Assembly: GCF_000244955.1 (NCBI RefSeq)
Contig: NZ_CM001439.1
Coordinates: forward strand, 4,324,643 to 4,388,642
Direction: 5' to 3'
From: Saccharomonospora marina XMU15
GTDB taxonomy: Bacteria > Actinomycetota > Actinomycetes > Mycobacteriales > Pseudonocardiaceae
DNA: 64,000 nt
Below are positions 60,897 through 64,000 of this stretch, piece after piece. The stretch's first letter is position 1. The number at the start of each line of letters is the position of its first letter. The notes beneath the pieces are model-generated. The model saw nothing but the letters and a program-made list of their open reading frames with translations, searched no databases and had not been told where the DNA came from. The position numbers were made by a program, and so were the translations under genes.

Positions 60897-61903
60897 GAAG
60901 CCCTCCGCAGGAGCCGCCGAAGCCAGTCGACCCGGCTGCGGCGGGCTGCCCGGGACACTGCCGCGTCGGGGACCCACCAGTCGAAGCTGTGGAAGGCACC
61001 CGACCAGATGTGGAGCTCGGCGTCTCCGCCGGCCAGCCAGATGCGGCTCGCGTAGTCCACCGTCGAATCGCGCAGCGCTTCGACGGCGCCGACGTCGAGG
61101 TATGCGGGCGGGAGCCTGGCGAGGTCGGTGGCGCGGGCGGGCGCCGCGTACGGGGAGACGTCGGTGGTGCCGCGACGGTCGCCGAGCAGGGCGGTCCAGC
61201 CTGTGCGATCCGATGTGCCGTCCCACAGCCCGGTCTCGGCCTGCTGCACCGAAGAGGGGGTGTCGCAGCGGTCGTCGAGCATGGGGCACTGGAGCAGCTG
61301 CCCGAGGGGGCGCGGGCCCCCGCGATCCCGGGCGAGCAGGGCGACGCCGGCGGCGAGGCCTCCGCCGGCGCTGTTGCCGCTGACGACCACCGCTTCCGGG
61401 CGCAGGCCCTGGTCCGCCGCGGCACCCATCACCCAGCGGAGCCCGGCGTAGCAGTCCTCCACGGGGGCCGGGTCGGGGTGTTCGGGCGCGAGCCGGTATT
61501 CGACCGACACGACGGCACATTGCAGTTCCTCGGCACGTTCGAGCTCGTCCGCCAAGTCCACGGCGCGGTAACCTCCGGCGACCATGCCGCCCCCGTGGAT
61601 GTTGAAGAGCACCGGGTGCGGCGGCGGCGTGCGCGTGGGACGGCAGACGAGAAGCCGGACGCTCTCGGCGCCGGACGGACCGGGGGCGTGGTGTTCCTCG
61701 AAGTCGAACGCCCCTCCGCGGCGGATCTCGTCGTCGGACAGGGTGCCCGCCGCCCCCCTGGCCCGGCTGGCCGTGATCTTGTCCCGGGTCAGCGGCAGGT
61801 CCAGCTCCCGGCGCAGCCGGGCCACCGGTCCGGCGAGTTCCGGATCGAACCGCGGCGGTGGCCCGGGCCGGGTGGCCGCACCGGTCCTCGCGGAAATCTT
61901 CAC
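60893..61903 (-). CDS. alpha/beta hydrolase (hormone-sensitive lipase family)
   Basis: A 336-residue hydrolase. The oxyanion motif FNIHGGGMVAGG and the nucleophile motif VVSGNSAGGGLAAG (GNSAG where GDSAG is common) mark the HSL family; the catalytic His lies in GAFHSFDWW. Its GTG overlaps the aminotransferase stop (GTGA). It may open a lactone or ester, remove a protecting acyl group or, less likely, act as an acyltransferase. Confidence 0.88.
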   Translation of the reverse strand: MKISARTGAATRPGPPPRFDPELAGPVARLRRELDLPLTRDKITASRARGAAGTLSDDEIRRGGAFDFEEHHAPGPSGAESVRLLVCRPTRTPPPHPVLFNIHGGGMVAGGYRAVDLADELERAEELQCAVVSVEYRLAPEHPDPAPVEDCYAGLRWVMGAAADQGLRPEAVVVSGNSAGGGLAAGVALLARDRGGPRPLGQLLQCPMLDDRCDTPSSVQQAETGLWDGTSDRTGWTALLGDRRGTTDVSPYAAPARATDLARLPPAYLDVGAVEALRDSTVDYASRIWLAGGDAELHIWSGAFHSFDWWVPDAAVSRAARRSRVDWLRRLLRRAS

Positions 61904-63204
61904 GGGGCCGGCTCCGCGGCCTCGGCCGCACTCCGCTCCAGCCGGTCGGCCATGGCGGCGATCTCGTCGTCGGAGGCGGTCAGCGGCGGCGAGACGATGA
62001 CCGCCTCGCCCGGCTGGCGGAGCAGCAGGCCGTTCTCCTTCGCCCGCTCGACCAACCGGGCGGCGGCGTCCCAGGTCGACAGCTCGACAACCACGATCAG
62101 GCCGCGACCGCGGACGTCGACCACCTCGTGCCGCCCGGCGAGCGGGCCGAGCCGGTCCAGGAGGTCCTTGCCGAGGCTGCCGGCCCGGGCGACCAGGTTC
62201 TCCTTCTCCACGACGTCGAGCGTGGCGAGCGCGGCGGCGCAGGAAACGGGGTGTCCCGAGGTGGTGTGCCCGTAGCGCACCCCGCCGATGTTCGGCTCGT
62301 CGCGGAAGCTGTCGTGGATACGCCGGTGCACGCTCACCGCGCCGATAGGCAGGTAACCACCCGCAAGCGCCTTGCTGCCGACGAGGATGTCGGGGGTGGC
62401 GTCCTCGTGCTGGAAGGCGTACATGCGCCCGGTCCTCCCGTACGCGGTGAACACCTCGTCCAGGACGAGGAGGGTCCCCGTGCGGTCGCAAAGCCGCCGC
62501 AGCTCCCGGAGGAAACCCTCGGGCAGCACGACGCCGCCCCCGACGTTGAGCACGGGTTCCACCACCACGGCCGCCGGCCAGTCGTCCTCGTCGTCGCCGA
62601 AGGCGCGCTCGAACGCCACCACCAGCGGATCCAGTGCCTCGGGCCCGGCCATGCGGATCGGCGAAAGCGGCAAGTCGATCTTGATCACGTCCAGTACCGC
62701 ACCGAATCCGTGATCCACCCGGGGCAGGCCGGACAGGCTGCGGGTCAGCAGTGTGGAGCCGTGGTAGCCGCGAGCGAAGCTCACGAACCGGTGGCGCGGC
62801 TTGCCGACGTTCGACCAGTAATCGGCGGTGATCAGCGCCGCCGCCTCCATGCCCTCGGACCCGCTGTTGACGAACAGGGTCTTGGCCATGTCCGGCGGCA
62901 GGTGCGCAGCGAGCCGCTCGGCGAGCAGCCCCGCCGGCTCGTGGCTGCCGAGCGACAGGTCGAACTGGTGCAGCTGCCGCACCTGCGCGGTGATCGCTGC
63001 TTCGACCTCCGGCCGGGCGTACCCGCAGGTGGTGTTGAGCGAGGAGGCATCTAGGTAATCCTTGCCGTCGACGTCCCAGACCACCGAGCCCGCGCCGTGC
63101 GACAGCAGGAGCTCCGAGCGGTCGGCGCTCAGCGGCGACCACGGGTGCCAGACGTGCTGCCGGTCCCGGGTGCGAGCGTGGCCGGCGTCCCTCGTGTGGT
63201 TCAT
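61900..63204 (-). CDS. class III (PLP) aminotransferase
   Basis: A 434-residue aminotransferase. Family marks: VWHPWSPLS at the start, VNSGSEGMEAA, LVLDEVFTAYGRTG and the PLP Lys in LVGSKALAGGYLPIG. It is the omega/BioA type. The ATG overlaps the thioesterase stop (ATGA). It would make an omega-amino or beta-amino group, or an amino sugar or nucleoside. Confidence 0.92.
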   Translation of the reverse strand: MNHTRDAGHARTRDRQHVWHPWSPLSADRSELLLSHGAGSVVWDVDGKDYLDASSLNTTCGYARPEVEAAITAQVRQLHQFDLSLGSHEPAGLLAERLAAHLPPDMAKTLFVNSGSEGMEAAALITADYWSNVGKPRHRFVSFARGYHGSTLLTRSLSGLPRVDHGFGAVLDVIKIDLPLSPIRMAGPEALDPLVVAFERAFGDDEDDWPAAVVVEPVLNVGGGVVLPEGFLRELRRLCDRTGTLLVLDEVFTAYGRTGRMYAFQHEDATPDILVGSKALAGGYLPIGAVSVHRRIHDSFRDEPNIGGVRYGHTTSGHPVSCAAALATLDVVEKENLVARAGSLGKDLLDRLGPLAGRHEVVDVRGRGLIVVVELSTWDAAARLVERAKENGLLLRQPGEAVIVSPPLTASDDEIAAMADRLERSAAEAAEPAP

Positions 63205-63971
63205 GTCAACCCCTTCGGCGTCTGCGGTGGTAGAGGTTCCCGAACCGGACCGCCCTGGGCTAGGAAGCCCTGCACGAGCTCGAAGGGCGGTTCGGCGACC
63301 AGGTAGAAGTGGTGGCCGGGGACCACGCGTTCCTGCCAACCTCCGTCGGTCAGTTCCGGCCAAGGTCGCCGGTCGGCGTCCTCGTCTTCGTCGCCGACGA
63401 TGGTCAGGACCGGGGTCCGCAGCCGGGGCAGGGCGCGGAAACCGTAGTCGTGCAGGATCTGCCCGTCGCTTCGCACGTAGGGCAGCACGAGCTCTCGGAA
63501 CACCGGGTCGGCGACGATCGCGGGGTCGGTGCCCCCCAAGGTCAGCAGCCGCAGGACGAGCGCGTCGTCGTCGTCCTCCGCCGACGGCGGCCCGGGGTAC
63601 GGCGCCGCCCGGGTGCCCGAGGCGATCAGCCCGGCAGGCTCGATGCCTGCGGCCTCCAAGGCCCGTGCGGTCTCCAAGGCGACGACCGCGCCGAAGCTGT
63701 GCCCGAACAGGGCGATCGGCCGGTCAGCCAACGGCTCGGCGGCCTCCGCGATGGCGGCCGCCAGGGCCCGCAGATCCGTCGGCGCGGGTTCGCCGATGCG
63801 CTCGGCGCGGCCCGGGTAGCACACGCCGTGCACCTCCATCGCGCCCAGGTGCTCGCCCCAGCCGCGGAAGAAGGAGGCAGAGCCGCCCGCATGGGGGAAG
63901 CACAGCAGCCGCAGGCGGGGATGCGCGAGCGGCTGGGCGCACTGGAACCAGGGGTCGGGAGGGGCCGTCAT
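63201..63971 (-). CDS. type II thioesterase
   Basis: A 256-residue editing thioesterase. FPHAGGSASFFRGW, the nucleophile GHSFGAVVALE (about residues 88-98) and the His of PGHHFYL are normal. Type II thioesterases clear misloaded carriers in NRPS/PKS pathways. ATG at 63971 overlaps the upstream stop (ATGA). Confidence 0.93.
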   Translation of the reverse strand: MTAPPDPWFQCAQPLAHPRLRLLCFPHAGGSASFFRGWGEHLGAMEVHGVCYPGRAERIGEPAPTDLRALAAAIAEAAEPLADRPIALFGHSFGAVVALETARALEAAGIEPAGLIASGTRAAPYPGPPSAEDDDDALVLRLLTLGGTDPAIVADPVFRELVLPYVRSDGQILHDYGFRALPRLRTPVLTIVGDEDEDADRRPWPELTDGGWQERVVPGHHFYLVAEPPFELVQGFLAQGGPVREPLPPQTPKGLT

Positions 63972-64000
63972 TCCGCGCCCGCCTGCCGCCGGTTGAGCCG
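63968..64000 (-). CDS. 3' end of upstream gene (off right edge)
   Basis: The last ten codons and stop of a gene whose TGA overlaps the thioesterase ATG. Only the ending RLNRRQAGAE is in the window. The overlap shows the operon continues beyond base 64000. Confidence 0.5.
   Translation of the reverse strand, partial: RLNRRQAGAE

Noticed and set aside
1-64000. CRISPR arrays, rRNA and tRNA genes
   Set aside because: No regularly spaced repeats and no rRNA or complete tRNA sequence were seen on reading both strands.

Overview
The window is high-GC actinomycete chromosome. GTG and TTG starts, ATGA/GTGA stop-start overlaps, an XRE/DUF397 gene pair, many XRE-TPR regulators and two PF04672-type methyltransferases point to an antibiotic-producing actinobacterium, probably of the Pseudonocardiales; the order is an inference, because no rRNA or other taxonomic marker is present. 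I see no rRNA, tRNA or CRISPR array.

Left third (1-15.6 kb): the start of an XRE/P-loop regulator, then a minus-strand run of translationally coupled small genes (904-4199), two of which resemble pieces of primase-polymerase-like proteins. Next come an XRE regulator with its DUF397 partner, an XRE-TPR regulator and an SDR. A plus-strand operon follows (GT-A-like protein, small protein, membrane protein, HAD hydrolase, PF04672 methyltransferase, membrane protein), then a secreted trypsin-like protease and small proteins.

Middle (15.6-32.5 kb): a class I lanthipeptide locus of the FxLD type on the minus strand. It holds a PIMT-like methyltransferase, a 68-aa precursor with the FxLD leader motif and four core cysteines, a full-length LanB, a LanC cyclase, a stand-alone thiopeptide-type elimination-domain protein, and a PF04672 methyltransferase behind an inverted repeat. 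Around it are XRE-TPR regulators, a kinase-like protein, a DnaQ-like exonuclease near a LexA-like box, and a second FxLD-system methyltransferase with no visible precursor of its own.

Right half (32.5-64 kb): after insertion-sequence debris, a second biosynthetic locus of a kind I cannot assign. It combines a short (770-aa) LanB-family protein without an elimination domain, a free carrier protein, a free acyltransferase, a free condensation-domain protein, a TetM/OtrA-like ribosomal protection protein coupled to an ABC exporter, an aminoglycoside-type kinase facing an inositol-phosphatase-type phosphatase, a glycosyltransferase, a TauD-type dioxygenase and a pyrimidine nucleoside phosphorylase. 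After a decayed Gfo/Idh gene and a LamG protein comes a tight operon encoding a type II thioesterase, class III aminotransferase, alpha/beta hydrolase, SDR, methyltransferase, GH4 glycosidase, BadF-type sugar kinase, an A-PCP-C peptide synthetase and a P450. It continues past the right edge.

Reading of the second locus (inference): a small peptidyl or nucleoside-like ribosome inhibitor is built on separate carrier proteins, masked by phosphorylation and/or glycosylation, exported and unmasked. The ribosomal protection protein guards the producer.
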